A stretch of DNA of 21,071 nucleotides, from contig CAZESH010000044.1 in NCBI GenBank assembly GCA_964514665.1, forward strand, positions 1 to 21,071. The letters run 5' to 3'. The stretch's first letter is position 1. Each line of letters starts with the position of its first letter. The position numbers were made by a program, and so were the translations under genes. The notes under the pieces are model-generated. The model searched no databases, was not told the origin of the DNA, and saw nothing but the letters and a program-made list of their open reading frames with translations. The stretch is from CAZESH01 sp964514665 (GTDB lineage: Bacteria; Bacillota; Bacilli; Paenibacillales; KCTC-25726). Shown piece after piece: positions 1-6,021 of this stretch.

Positions 1-633
1 ATATTCATCCAATTTTTGATAGAACAGTCCCAGCATAATCAATCGTTCGGAGAGCGAGTAGCTGCGATTTTGCAGCACTTGAATTGTAAAGATGCGAAGC
101 TCCCAGAAATATTTTTGTGCTTTGCGGGAAAATTTTGCATCACTCGTATTCAATCGGGTGCCGTTCATTTTCCGCGATTCCGCAGGTTCCCCTATTTCGT
201 CAAATTCGATTCCGTCCGGATTAAGCAGAGCAAGCCGGGCAATTTCGGGACAGGAAATGGTGGCCGATCTTTCAAGCACCCCGTTCACTTCATTCGAGGT
301 TCTCGGGTAAGCGGCGCAGATATTGGAAAGGTAGTCTTCCCCCAGCTTGAGCTGAACGCTGCATAAATGGTCTTCGTTCAAAAAAACGCATGCGCCATCG
401 GCACGCATCTTGATTTTTGCGAAATTTTCCGCAGTAGCGTTGGAGCGGTTCCGAGTGATCTCCTTGTTCATGAGCGGAGTCAGCTCAGGGTCGCGAACTC
501 GATTATATTTCTTGTAGGTTTCTTCATCGATGTTCACACGCCAGCCTGCACAGCAGCTGTCCTCACAATCCGAACCGATGCAGGAGAATTTCCGCATATA
601 CTGCGGAACCAGTACGAGTCTTTTTTTCGTCAT
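1..633 (-). CDS. fliB: Flagellin lysine-N-methylase FliB, N-terminal part (runs off the window)
   Basis: An open frame of 211 codons starts at the ATG at 633-631 and is still open at base 1, so the C-terminus lies outside the window. AAGGAGC sits about 9 nt before the ATG. The product begins MTKKRLVLVPQYMRKF and carries a dense cysteine cluster (C18, C23, C27, C28) followed by AGWRV, with more cysteines near GACVFL, LCSV, NICAAYPR and SCPE. This is the pattern I recognise from FliB, which methylates surface lysines of flagellin and is thought to bind an Fe-S cluster. It lies directly downstream of the flagellin gene on the same strand, so flagellin is the expected substrate. The family call rests on recalled motifs, not a search. 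Confidence 0.85.
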   Translation of the reverse strand, partial: MTKKRLVLVPQYMRKFSCIGSDCEDSCCAGWRVNIDEETYKKYNRVRDPELTPLMNKEITRNRSNATAENFAKIKMRADGACVFLNEDHLCSVQLKLGEDYLSNICAAYPRTSNEVNGVLERSATISCPEIARLALLNPDGIEFDEIGEPAESRKMNGTRLNTSDAKFSRKAQKYFWELRIFTIQVLQNRSYSLSERLIMLGLFYQKLDEY

Positions 634-720
634 GAGGCCGCGCTCCTTCCTTTGACATACAAGTCATGTCGTGCCCCGAATCGGGGTGGTTTTGCCATCC
701 ATGGATGATGAAAGGAGAAA

Positions 721-746
721 GGAGACTCCAGAGCTGCAGAGTCTCC
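721..746 (-). terminator. Stem-loop between fliC and fliB, probable partial terminator
   Basis: GGAGACTC (721-728) and GAGTCTCC (739-746) form a perfect 8-bp stem with a 10-nt loop, 14 bases after the flagellin stop codon. On the minus strand the stem is followed by TTTCTCCTTTC, a broken rather than pure T-run. It may terminate only partly, giving high flagellin and low FliB from one transcript, or may protect the 3' end of the flagellin mRNA. Confidence 0.6.
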
Positions 747-759
747 TCCCTTCAAGAAA

Positions 760-3312
760 TTACCGCAGCAATTGCAGGATCCCTTGCGGTTGTTGATTCG
801 CTTGGGCCAACATGGCTTGGGCTGCTTGTTGCAGAATGTTGTTCTTGGTGAAAGTCATCATTTCTTTGGCCATGTCGACATCGCGAATCCGCGACTCGGC
901 AGAGGTCAGGTTTTGTGAGGATGTCCCCAGATTGTTGATGGTGTGCTCCAGACGATTTTGGAAAGCACCCAATTTTGCGCGTTCATTCGACACCGTGTTG
1001 ATGGCGTCATCAATGACCGAAATTGCTGCAGTAGCTTTATCCGCTGTAGAGATATCCAAAGCAAACTGTGTGGTCTTGTTGCTGGTGCCGTCTGTTACGG
1101 TTGCATCTGCGGTAACGGACGCCACTTTTCCGTCCTGTGCCGTAATCGTTTGGCCAGCCTTGGTACCTGTCAAATTAAGAGCTCCCGCACGCATGTCATT
1201 GATATCGACTGACAAGGATTGGCCCGAATTTGCCCCGATTTGTACCTGAAGCGAATTGTCCTTGACCCCGTTTTGAATGACAAAGGTTGCAGCGTCGGAC
1301 TTTGTGGTACTCGTGGTTGTATCAATGCTGACACCCGTAGTCCCCAGCTTGACCGTGTCTCCCAGGTGAAACGCTTGCTGCTTCACGTCTACTGTATTGT
1401 AGTTGCCGTCTTTATTCACATCGCGGGCAAGCGTCATTCTGTAATCATCGGCGGAAGTCACATCTTGCACGGAGAAATAAGTATCGCCCGCTGCAATCTT
1501 GGTGCCGTCATAATTCAAGCCGACGTTAAACCCAAGATCCGCACTTTCAGTGGCTGTTGTTCCTGTCAAGGCAAAGCTTGCCGCACCCGTTACAGCGGAA
1601 CCGTCTGCGTTCTGGATAGTAGCGGTATAGGCCGTGGAGGAAGTGACATTGAACTTGGCTGTAGCTGTCGTACCGCTTGACAGGCTGCTCAATTTAGCCG
1701 CATCCAAGTCGATTTGCACGCCATTGCCGGCAGCGCCGATTTGGATATTCGTCAAATTGCTTGGATTTGTCAGGTCCGTACCTTTCAATGTCACGGCACT
1801 TCCGAGCGCGGTTCCGCCGCTGTCCTTCATTTGGATGGCATAGGAGTCGTCATAAGAAACCGTTGTCGTATAAGTGTTGCCGCGTGTTAATTGATTGGCG
1901 CTGTCCACCGTATCAAGATTTAATTTGCCACCATCAGTGAAGGTAAAAGTTTGCGTAGCAGCTGCAGCACCGTCTGCCACAGTTACCGATTTTGCCTCGC
2001 CTGTGCTGTTCTGGGTAACTGTCACTTGGTTATTGATGGTCAAGCCGACTGCATTGCCGCTGAATGTACTATCAACTGCAGTACCAGTCGAAGCACTGCT
2101 GTTATAGATTTTGGCGTTATCCACGTTAAATGTGACATCACCCAATTTGATGGCAGTGGTACCGGCACCATTGGTAAACGTCGACGATGTGGTTTGAAGC
2201 ACAGTACCGCCGCTGTCCTGCAATTCAAATGTGAAATTGACATTTCCGGCAGTTCCTGAAGCGGTCTGTGTTGCCACAATCTTGTACCCGGTGGTATTCG
2301 CATAAGTGGAACCCGCAGCAATTTGAACGTTAGAGATAGCGCCGCTGCTTTGCAGAGTACCTGGTCCATTATCGGCCGATGTTACACCTGCCGAGGTGGT
2401 GATGGTGTACGTCCCTGCAGTAGCTTTTCCAGTAGCAGCGTCCACATTGCTGATCCCGCCGCCGTTTACTGCGGTTGCATTGATTGTAGTCGTCTTCGTC
2501 ACGTCGACTTGATATCCGTTCGCAGCCGCCAAATTGGAGTTGGCGTCAATCGTGATCGCATTGTTGCCGGCCGTTGTATTCAATACCGGATTGGTGGCAT
2601 CATCGGTAACGGTGTTTGTCGATTTTGCCGTCGTACTCGTCACATCGATCCGATAGTTGCCTGCTGCCAGCCCGACATCATTGCCTGCACCGCTGTATTC
2701 GGTTACGCCGGTAACACCCGTGCCGTTGATGGTGCCGTTGCCAATGTTTTGAACGGTGACTCCGCCCAGATTTTCAACTGTAATTTTGTAGTTTCCGTCT
2801 GCAGCTGTTGCACTGGGGTCTACCGTCAGATTGGCCAGATTTGCAGACAGTTTTTCCGTACCGTCCAGCTCTTTGGCCACACCGGTCAAGGAAACATTGC
2901 CGTTCAAGATTTCCCTTGTGTTAAATTCCGTTGTGCTGCCGATTCTGTTGATTTCAGAAGACAGCTGATTCATTTCCAACTGAATGTTTTTGCGGTCAAC
3001 ATCGGTCATCGTGTCACTTGAGGATTGAACAGCCAATTCGCGCATGCGCTGCAAAATCGAATGATTTTCGCTCAATGCGCCTTCCGCTGTCTGAATCAAG
3101 GAAATGCCGTCTTGGGCATTTCTTTGCGCTTGATCCAAACCGTTGATTTGGGCACGCATTTTTTCCGAAATCGCCAAGCCTGCCGCATCGTCCGCAGCCG
3201 AATTAATGCGCAAACCTGAAGACAATTTTTCCAAAGCTTTCTGCGTGTTGGTCGTGTTGACCGTCAACATCCGGTACGTGTTGAGCGCAGCAATGTTGTG
3301 GTTGATTCTCAT
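760..3312 (-). CDS. fliC: Flagellin with a giant central variable domain (850 aa)
   Basis: Structural subunit of the flagellar filament, exported by the flagellar type III apparatus. The conserved N-terminal D0/D1 part covers residues 1 to about 140 (MRINHNIAALNTYRML; SSGLRINSAADDAAGLAI; the TLR5-type segment QRMRELAVQ at 88-96). The conserved C-terminal part covers about 760-850 and ends GILQLLR. Between them lie about 610 residues rich in Thr, Ala, Ser, Gly and Asn, with recurring strand-like units such as GNYKITV, GNYRIDV, GTYTITT and TGYKIVA, reminiscent of flagellin IN modules. Typical flagellins are 270-500 residues. The start at 3312 is chosen because GGAGGT lies 9 nt upstream and the protein then begins with the family-typical MRINHN; the frame continues upstream 20 codons, but only through the leader. 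It lies downstream of csrA1 and upstream of fliB. Confidence 0.95.
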   Translation of the reverse strand: MRINHNIAALNTYRMLTVNTTNTQKALEKLSSGLRINSAADDAAGLAISEKMRAQINGLDQAQRNAQDGISLIQTAEGALSENHSILQRMRELAVQSSSDTMTDVDRKNIQLEMNQLSSEINRIGSTTEFNTREILNGNVSLTGVAKELDGTEKLSANLANLTVDPSATAADGNYKITVENLGGVTVQNIGNGTINGTGVTGVTEYSGAGNDVGLAAGNYRIDVTSTTAKSTNTVTDDATNPVLNTTAGNNAITIDANSNLAAANGYQVDVTKTTTINATAVNGGGISNVDAATGKATAGTYTITTSAGVTSADNGPGTLQSSGAISNVQIAAGSTYANTTGYKIVATQTASGTAGNVNFTFELQDSGGTVLQTTSSTFTNGAGTTAIKLGDVTFNVDNAKIYNSSASTGTAVDSTFSGNAVGLTINNQVTVTQNSTGEAKSVTVADGAAAATQTFTFTDGGKLNLDTVDSANQLTRGNTYTTTVSYDDSYAIQMKDSGGTALGSAVTLKGTDLTNPSNLTNIQIGAAGNGVQIDLDAAKLSSLSSGTTATAKFNVTSSTAYTATIQNADGSAVTGAASFALTGTTATESADLGFNVGLNYDGTKIAAGDTYFSVQDVTSADDYRMTLARDVNKDGNYNTVDVKQQAFHLGDTVKLGTTGVSIDTTTSTTKSDAATFVIQNGVKDNSLQVQIGANSGQSLSVDINDMRAGALNLTGTKAGQTITAQDGKVASVTADATVTDGTSNKTTQFALDISTADKATAAISVIDDAINTVSNERAKLGAFQNRLEHTINNLGTSSQNLTSAESRIRDVDMAKEMMTFTKNNILQQAAQAMLAQANQQPQGILQLLR

Positions 3313-3321
3313 TTTTACATT

Positions 3322-3362
3322 ACCTCCGTGTGAGTTTTTGGAATGCACATCCGTTTGCATTC
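3322..3362 (-). promoter_or_regulatory. Probable CsrA-binding sites in the flagellin leader
   Basis: On the minus strand a perfect 7-bp hairpin (arms GAATGCA at 3362-3356 and TGCATTC at 3347-3341) presents AACGGATG in its loop, matching the core of the CsrA consensus (RUACARGGAUGU). About 14 nt further, ACACGGAGGT (core 3327-3322) overlaps the ribosome site of fliC and is a second CsrA-like match. An upstream hairpin site plus one over the Shine-Dalgarno is the arrangement known for the B. subtilis hag leader, where CsrA blocks translation. Binding here is inferred. Confidence 0.6.
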
Positions 3363-3491
3363 TTTTGTTCATGAATGTCCTTACAGGCCGCTGCCGGATC
3401 GCGCGCCAATCCCAACAAGGATCTGCAAGTCCATACCTCGTGTCTTCCCTGACTCACACCACTCGTCCTTAAGCGGAAGACCACCTGAATT

Positions 3492-3674
3492 CTATTTATT
3501 GACTTTATGGCCTTGTTTATTTTTCTCTTCAAACAATTCTCCACGAACAATCGAAACATGCTTGGGAGCATCAATCGCCAGGCGCAAATGGCCTTCATCG
3601 CTTTTCACGACTTTCACGATGATATTGCCGTCAATCAGCACAAATTCCCCTGGCTTTCTTCCTAGTACCAGCAT
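3492..3674 (-). CDS. csrA: CsrA, translational regulator (copy 1)
   Basis: A 60-residue RNA-binding regulator that acts as a dimer on GGA motifs in mRNA leaders. The protein starts MLVLGRKPGEFVLIDGNI and keeps the family hallmarks: L4, the strand IIVKVVKSDEGHLRLAIDAP, and R44 in VSIVRGELFEE, the arginine that contacts RNA in studied CsrA proteins. AAGGAG lies 8 nt before the ATG. It sits 179 bases upstream of the flagellin start on the same strand, matching the CsrA-flagellin link of Bacillus. No fliW, the usual protein antagonist of CsrA in this group, is present in the window. An intrinsic terminator lies just upstream, so its transcription may be attenuated. Confidence 0.92.
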   Translation of the reverse strand: MLVLGRKPGEFVLIDGNIIVKVVKSDEGHLRLAIDAPKHVSIVRGELFEEKNKQGHKVNK

Positions 3675-3699
3675 TTATCCATCTCCTTGAAAGGCAGAA

Positions 3700-3771
3700 T
3701 AAAAAAAGATGAGCAAACGAGCCGCTGCCCCTCTTCCTCCTGAAGATTGACAATCGACCTGTTTGCTCATC
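3700..3771 (-). terminator. Strong intrinsic terminator just upstream of csrA1
   Basis: Perfect 11-bp arms GATGAGCAAAC (minus 3771-3761) and GTTTGCTCATC (minus 3718-3708) are followed on the minus strand by a run of seven T (3707-3701). The 42-nt loop contains a nested hairpin TCTTC-AGGAG-GAAGA (3746-3732) with GGA in its loop. The T-run ends about 26 bases before the csrA1 start codon. It therefore ends an upstream RNA or acts as an attenuator for csrA1. Confidence 0.85.
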
Positions 3772-3927
3772 CATAAGTCTTGATCCTATTCATTTTTCGC
3801 ATAAACCATCGTTTTCCCGAATTCAAACAAAACAAAAAAGACGAATAAATATGCATGGATTTTCAAATCTTCATCCTGAAAATACCCTGCTTATTCACTC
3901 GTCCCTGAGTGTCCTAATCTATGCTTA
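3701..3927 (-). ncRNA. Candidate CsrA-binding small RNA or attenuated leader of csrA1
   Basis: A roughly 225-nt unit is bounded by a perfect sigma-D promoter and a strong intrinsic terminator, with no open frame of its own. Three short hairpins expose GGA in the loop, the classic CsrA target form: CACTC-AGGGAC-GAGTG (3911-3896), ATTTTCA-GGATGAAGATT-TGAAAAT (3883-3859) and TCTTC-AGGAG-GAAGA (3746-3732). About eight GGA trinucleotides occur in all. The layout resembles the CsrB/CsrC sponge RNAs of gamma-proteobacteria, but it could equally be a CsrA-responsive attenuator leader. The 5' end is estimated from the promoter. No known RNA family was recognised. Confidence 0.5.
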
Positions 3928-3933
3928 ATTAGT

Positions 3934-3960
3934 ATATCGGCACACTCATTTGTATTTTTA
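3934..3960 (-). promoter_or_regulatory. Sigma-D (FliA-type) flagellar promoter
   Basis: On the minus strand TAAA (3960-3957), a 15-base spacer and GCCGATAT (3941-3934) match the B. subtilis sigma-D consensus exactly. AT-rich sequence lies upstream of the -35 (3961-3990). Transcription should begin near 3927 and run toward csrA1 and fliC, placing this module in the late flagellar class. No second sigma-D promoter was seen directly before fliC. Confidence 0.85.
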
Positions 3961-4143
3961 ATACTATTTTTTTGTTTTTTATTTTCCTCATTGAATCAAG
4001 CAATCTTTTTAAGAGATAACGTAAATGGAGTTCGTGAATTCTTGACTTTTTTTGTTGATGGTCGAGAACCTTCTTTGGAATGGATGAATGGGGGGGGATT
4101 TCAATACAAATCTTTCACTAACGAAAGTTATATTATTAATAAC
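3961..4143. other. Non-coding spacer between csrA2 and the sigma-D promoter
   Basis: AT-rich sequence with an 8-base G tract (4090-4097) and one copy of the repeat that flanks csrA2 (4118-4132). A plus-strand open frame crosses it but is antisense to csrA2 further on, has no ribosome site and resembles nothing I know. No gene is supported. Confidence 0.5.
4118..4132 (+). repeat. 15-bp direct repeat flanking csrA2, copy 1
   Basis: CTAACGAAAGTTATA; an identical copy lies at 4428-4442, on the other side of csrA2. The core TAACGAAAGTTA is itself a 4-bp inverted repeat around GAAA. Confidence 0.75.
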
Positions 4144-4323
4144 CTAATCTTTCTGAATATCGGCTCTTTTCTGCTCTTCCAACAATTCTCCCCGAACAAT
4201 ATCAACGTCTTGCGGGGCATCGATTGCAAGGCGCAAGTGTCCCTCTTCGCTTTTAACCACCTTGACAATAATCTTCTCATTAATCACTACGTATTCGCCC
4301 GGCTTTCTTCCCAGTACCAGCAT
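4144..4323 (-). CDS. csrA: CsrA, translational regulator (copy 2)
   Basis: A 59-residue CsrA paralogue, found by translating the minus strand: ATG at 4323, TAG at 4146-4144. The protein begins MLVLGRKPGEYVVINEKI, continues through IIVKVVKSEEGHLRLAIDAP and keeps the RNA-contacting arginine in VDIVRGELLEE. It agrees with csrA1 at about 40 of the first 50 positions, so the two arose by duplication. AAAGGAG lies 8 nt before the start. It lies upstream of the sigma-D promoter that serves csrA1, so the copies probably have different promoters. A structured leader precedes it and identical 15-bp repeats flank it. Its function as an RNA-binding regulator is inferred from family membership. Confidence 0.9.
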   Translation of the reverse strand: MLVLGRKPGEYVVINEKIIVKVVKSEEGHLRLAIDAPQDVDIVRGELLEEQKRADIQKD

Positions 4324-4343
4324 TAACCTCGCTCCTTTATCAT

Positions 4344-4423
4344 GGATCCTATAGCCAACGGGTTCCCTTTCCCCGAATAATAAAAGTATTTGCTATAAAT
4401 CCTAAGCTTTTCGCACGGAAAAG
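4344..4423 (-). promoter_or_regulatory. Structured leader RNA of csrA2
   Basis: On the minus strand GGATTTATAGC (4402-4392) pairs with GCTATAGGATCC (4355-4344) with a small mismatch, enclosing a CGGG/CCCG hairpin whose loop contains GGGAA. A separate hairpin CTTTTC-CGTGC-GAAAAG (4423-4407) precedes it. The structure ends about 10 nt before the csrA2 ribosome site. It matches no riboswitch class I recognise. GGA in the loop allows CsrA autoregulation as one idea. Confidence 0.4.
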
Positions 4424-4427
4424 TAGC

Positions 4428-4442
4428 CTAACGAAAGTTATA
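4428..4442 (+). repeat. 15-bp direct repeat flanking csrA2, copy 2
   Basis: Identical to 4118-4132 (CTAACGAAAGTTATA), 310 bases away, bracketing csrA2 and its leader. Confidence 0.75.
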
Positions 4443-4472
4443 GTTCGACAAAAAATTCAAAAATAAATAATT

Positions 4473-4515
4473 GAACAGAAAAACCCAAACCTTATGGTTC
4501 GGGATTTTTCTGTTC
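4473..4515 (-). terminator. Terminator at the end of the urt-ami-ure operon (bidirectional form)
   Basis: GAACAGAAAAA ... TTTTTCTGTTC arms with inner CCC/GGG and AACC/GGTT pairing and a 4-nt loop form a long A/T-ended stem. Both strands have T-rich sides. It lies about 190 bases after the ureG stop and before csrA2, so it separates the nitrogen operon from the flagellin module. Confidence 0.8.
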
Positions 4516-4706
4516 TTGGTAATCTTTCTATTGTATTAATCTCAAAGTTAGGGATCTACCGCGCTTTTAACTTGGTTTACTTTTAGTTTTTAATTGGCTT
4601 TCGGTGAATTCGGTTATGAACGCCTTGACTCGTTCACCTGCTCTTTATTCTTTTCATTGATTAACGGCAAGCTGTTTTCAATAGCTGCTCTTCGTAATTC
4701 TTACAT
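4516..4706. other. Untranslated stretch after ureG
   Basis: No open frame with a ribosome site or recognisable motif was found on either strand. Short minus-strand frames are broken by stops. It is probably the 3' untranslated end of the urease transcript. Confidence 0.5.
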
Positions 4707-5321
4707 CTATCCATCTAAATCCTCCAGAAGTACTTCTCTCTGAATCCAGGCAATTACTTGATCAAGGCCCTCTTCGCTTTTCAGGTTGGTAAATAAGTAG
4801 GGCCGGTCGCCTCTCATTTTCCGGGAATCTTGGTCCATTACAGCTAGGTCGGCGCCAACATAAGGGGCTAAGTCGATTTTGTTGATGACCAGAAGATCCG
4901 ATCTGGTGATACCAGGACCGCCTTTACGGGGAATTTTATCGCCTTCCGCTACATCAATCACATAAATGAAGGCATCCACTAGCTCCGGACTGAAAATGGC
5001 CGATAGATTATCCCCGCCGCTCTCCACCAGAATGATCTCAACATCCGGAAATTGATGGATGAGGCCATGAATGGCTTCCAAATTCATGGATGCGTCTTCG
5101 CGGATAGCAGTATGCGGACAGCCGCCTGTTTCTACACCTATAATACGTTCCGCCGGTAGAACCCCGCTGCGCACTAGAAATTCGGCGTCTTCCTTTGTGT
5201 AAATGTCATTGGTAACTACCGCCATGCTATAATTTCCAGCCATATGCTTAGCCAGTTTCTCAGCAAGCGCCGTTTTTCCCGAACCGACCGGTCCCGCAAT
5301 TCCGATACGTACATAACCCAT
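4707..5321 (-). CDS. ureG: Urease accessory GTPase UreG
   Basis: SIMIBI-class GTPase of 204 residues that carries nickel and couples GTP hydrolysis to its insertion into urease, working with UreD and UreF. The P-loop GPVGSGKT is at residues 10-17, the nickel-binding Cys-Pro-His is at 68-70 (GGCPHT), ESGGDNLSA marks the switch region and NKIDLAPYVGAD supplies the guanine specificity motif. Length is normal for the family. The ATG has AGGAGAGGTGA shortly upstream. It is the last gene of the operon, 82 bases after ureE, and is followed by an intrinsic terminator. Confidence 0.97.
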   Translation of the reverse strand: MGYVRIGIAGPVGSGKTALAEKLAKHMAGNYSMAVVTNDIYTKEDAEFLVRSGVLPAERIIGVETGGCPHTAIREDASMNLEAIHGLIHQFPDVEIILVESGGDNLSAIFSPELVDAFIYVIDVAEGDKIPRKGGPGITRSDLLVINKIDLAPYVGADLAVMDQDSRKMRGDRPYLFTNLKSEEGLDQVIAWIQREVLLEDLDG

Positions 5322-5403
5322 CGATAAATCACCTCTCCTACTCTAGTTCGTCAATTCGTGTTGCTTTCAAATCTTACTTTCCTTTATTACTTCCCGACCC
5401 TGT

Positions 5404-5985
5404 TTATATGGCATTCGCTTTGCCGTCCAAGACCTGAACATCGTTCAATTCACGATCCGATCCATGTTCATTTCCGTGGCTATGACCGTAATCGTGACTC
5501 TGCCCATGATTAGGGCTATCATCATGATGATGGTGTCCGCCACCTTTGGGAATGGGCTGAAATCTCCTGCTTTGCTTCTCATAATGTGCATTCAACTTCT
5601 TCAAAAGCACTTCTGTCGGACTATCCGGGAGTACTACAATCTCCCCTTTTTCCGTAACCTGCAGCGGAAGATGGCGGTTTCCAAGTTCATATGCAAGAAC
5701 TCCAAGTTCCTGTATCGATTCTGCAAAGATAACTAATACCTCGCAGGGTTGCACAAAAACCAGTACAGTATGCTCTTCATCCTGAAACAGGATGTCTCCA
5801 TGCCGGAGGATTGTTTGAAAAGGAAGCGAAACGCCTATTTCTTTGCCCAAGTCCGTTTTTTTTCGCAGAATCCGCTTAGCACATTCATCCCAGGTTAGCG
5901 CAACAATTTCAAATCCGTATAATTCGTCATTATCTGATGTCAGTTCCAATTCAAATGAATTACCCTTTATTTCCTTACATATCAT
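5404..5985 (-). CDS. ureE: Urease nickel metallochaperone UreE with His-rich tail
   Basis: A 193-residue cytoplasmic nickel chaperone that delivers Ni(II) to the UreG/UreF/UreD maturation complex. The peptide-binding-like N-terminal domain is followed by the metal-binding domain with GNRHLPLQV near residues 102-110. The C-terminus is an extended histidine-rich tail (GGGHHHHDD ... GHSHGNEHG, nine histidines), which in other UreE proteins binds extra nickel. The tail makes it longer than the usual ~150 residues. It starts 36 bases after ureC with GAGGGCG upstream of the ATG. Confidence 0.95.
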   Translation of the reverse strand: MICKEIKGNSFELELTSDNDELYGFEIVALTWDECAKRILRKKTDLGKEIGVSLPFQTILRHGDILFQDEEHTVLVFVQPCEVLVIFAESIQELGVLAYELGNRHLPLQVTEKGEIVVLPDSPTEVLLKKLNAHYEKQSRRFQPIPKGGGHHHHDDSPNHGQSHDYGHSHGNEHGSDRELNDVQVLDGKANAI

Positions 5986-6021
5986 AAGGGTTCGCCCTCT
6001 TTTCTACTCATCTAGAGAAAA

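Noticed and set aside
674..686. CCCCGAATCGGGG palindrome as a terminator
   Set aside because: Only a 5-bp stem with a 3-nt loop, and no proper T-run on either strand.
16..708. Plus-strand open frames over the left end
   Set aside because: They are antisense shadows of fliB, whose cysteine-rich product is recognisable on the minus strand.
3313..3372. Twenty-codon upstream extension of the flagellin frame starting at an ATG at 3372
   Set aside because: It runs through the leader with its CsrA-type hairpin and would put a non-flagellin stretch before the canonical MRINHN start, which has its own GGAGGT site.
4090..4097. G8 tract as a phase-variation switch
   Set aside because: It lies in non-coding sequence away from any -10/-35 spacer I can identify, so no gene would be switched.
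3991..4326. Plus-strand open frame of 111 codons
   Set aside because: It is antisense to csrA2 over more than half its length, lacks a ribosome site and resembles no family; the minus-strand CsrA reading is clear.
4118..4442. Insertion sequence or MITE around csrA2
   Set aside because: The flanking repeats are direct, there are no terminal inverted repeats or transposase, and the enclosed gene is an ordinary csrA.
4324..4472. Known riboswitch (for example cyclic-di-GMP class I) before csrA2
   Set aside because: The conserved loop sequences of the classes I know are not present; only generic hairpins are seen.
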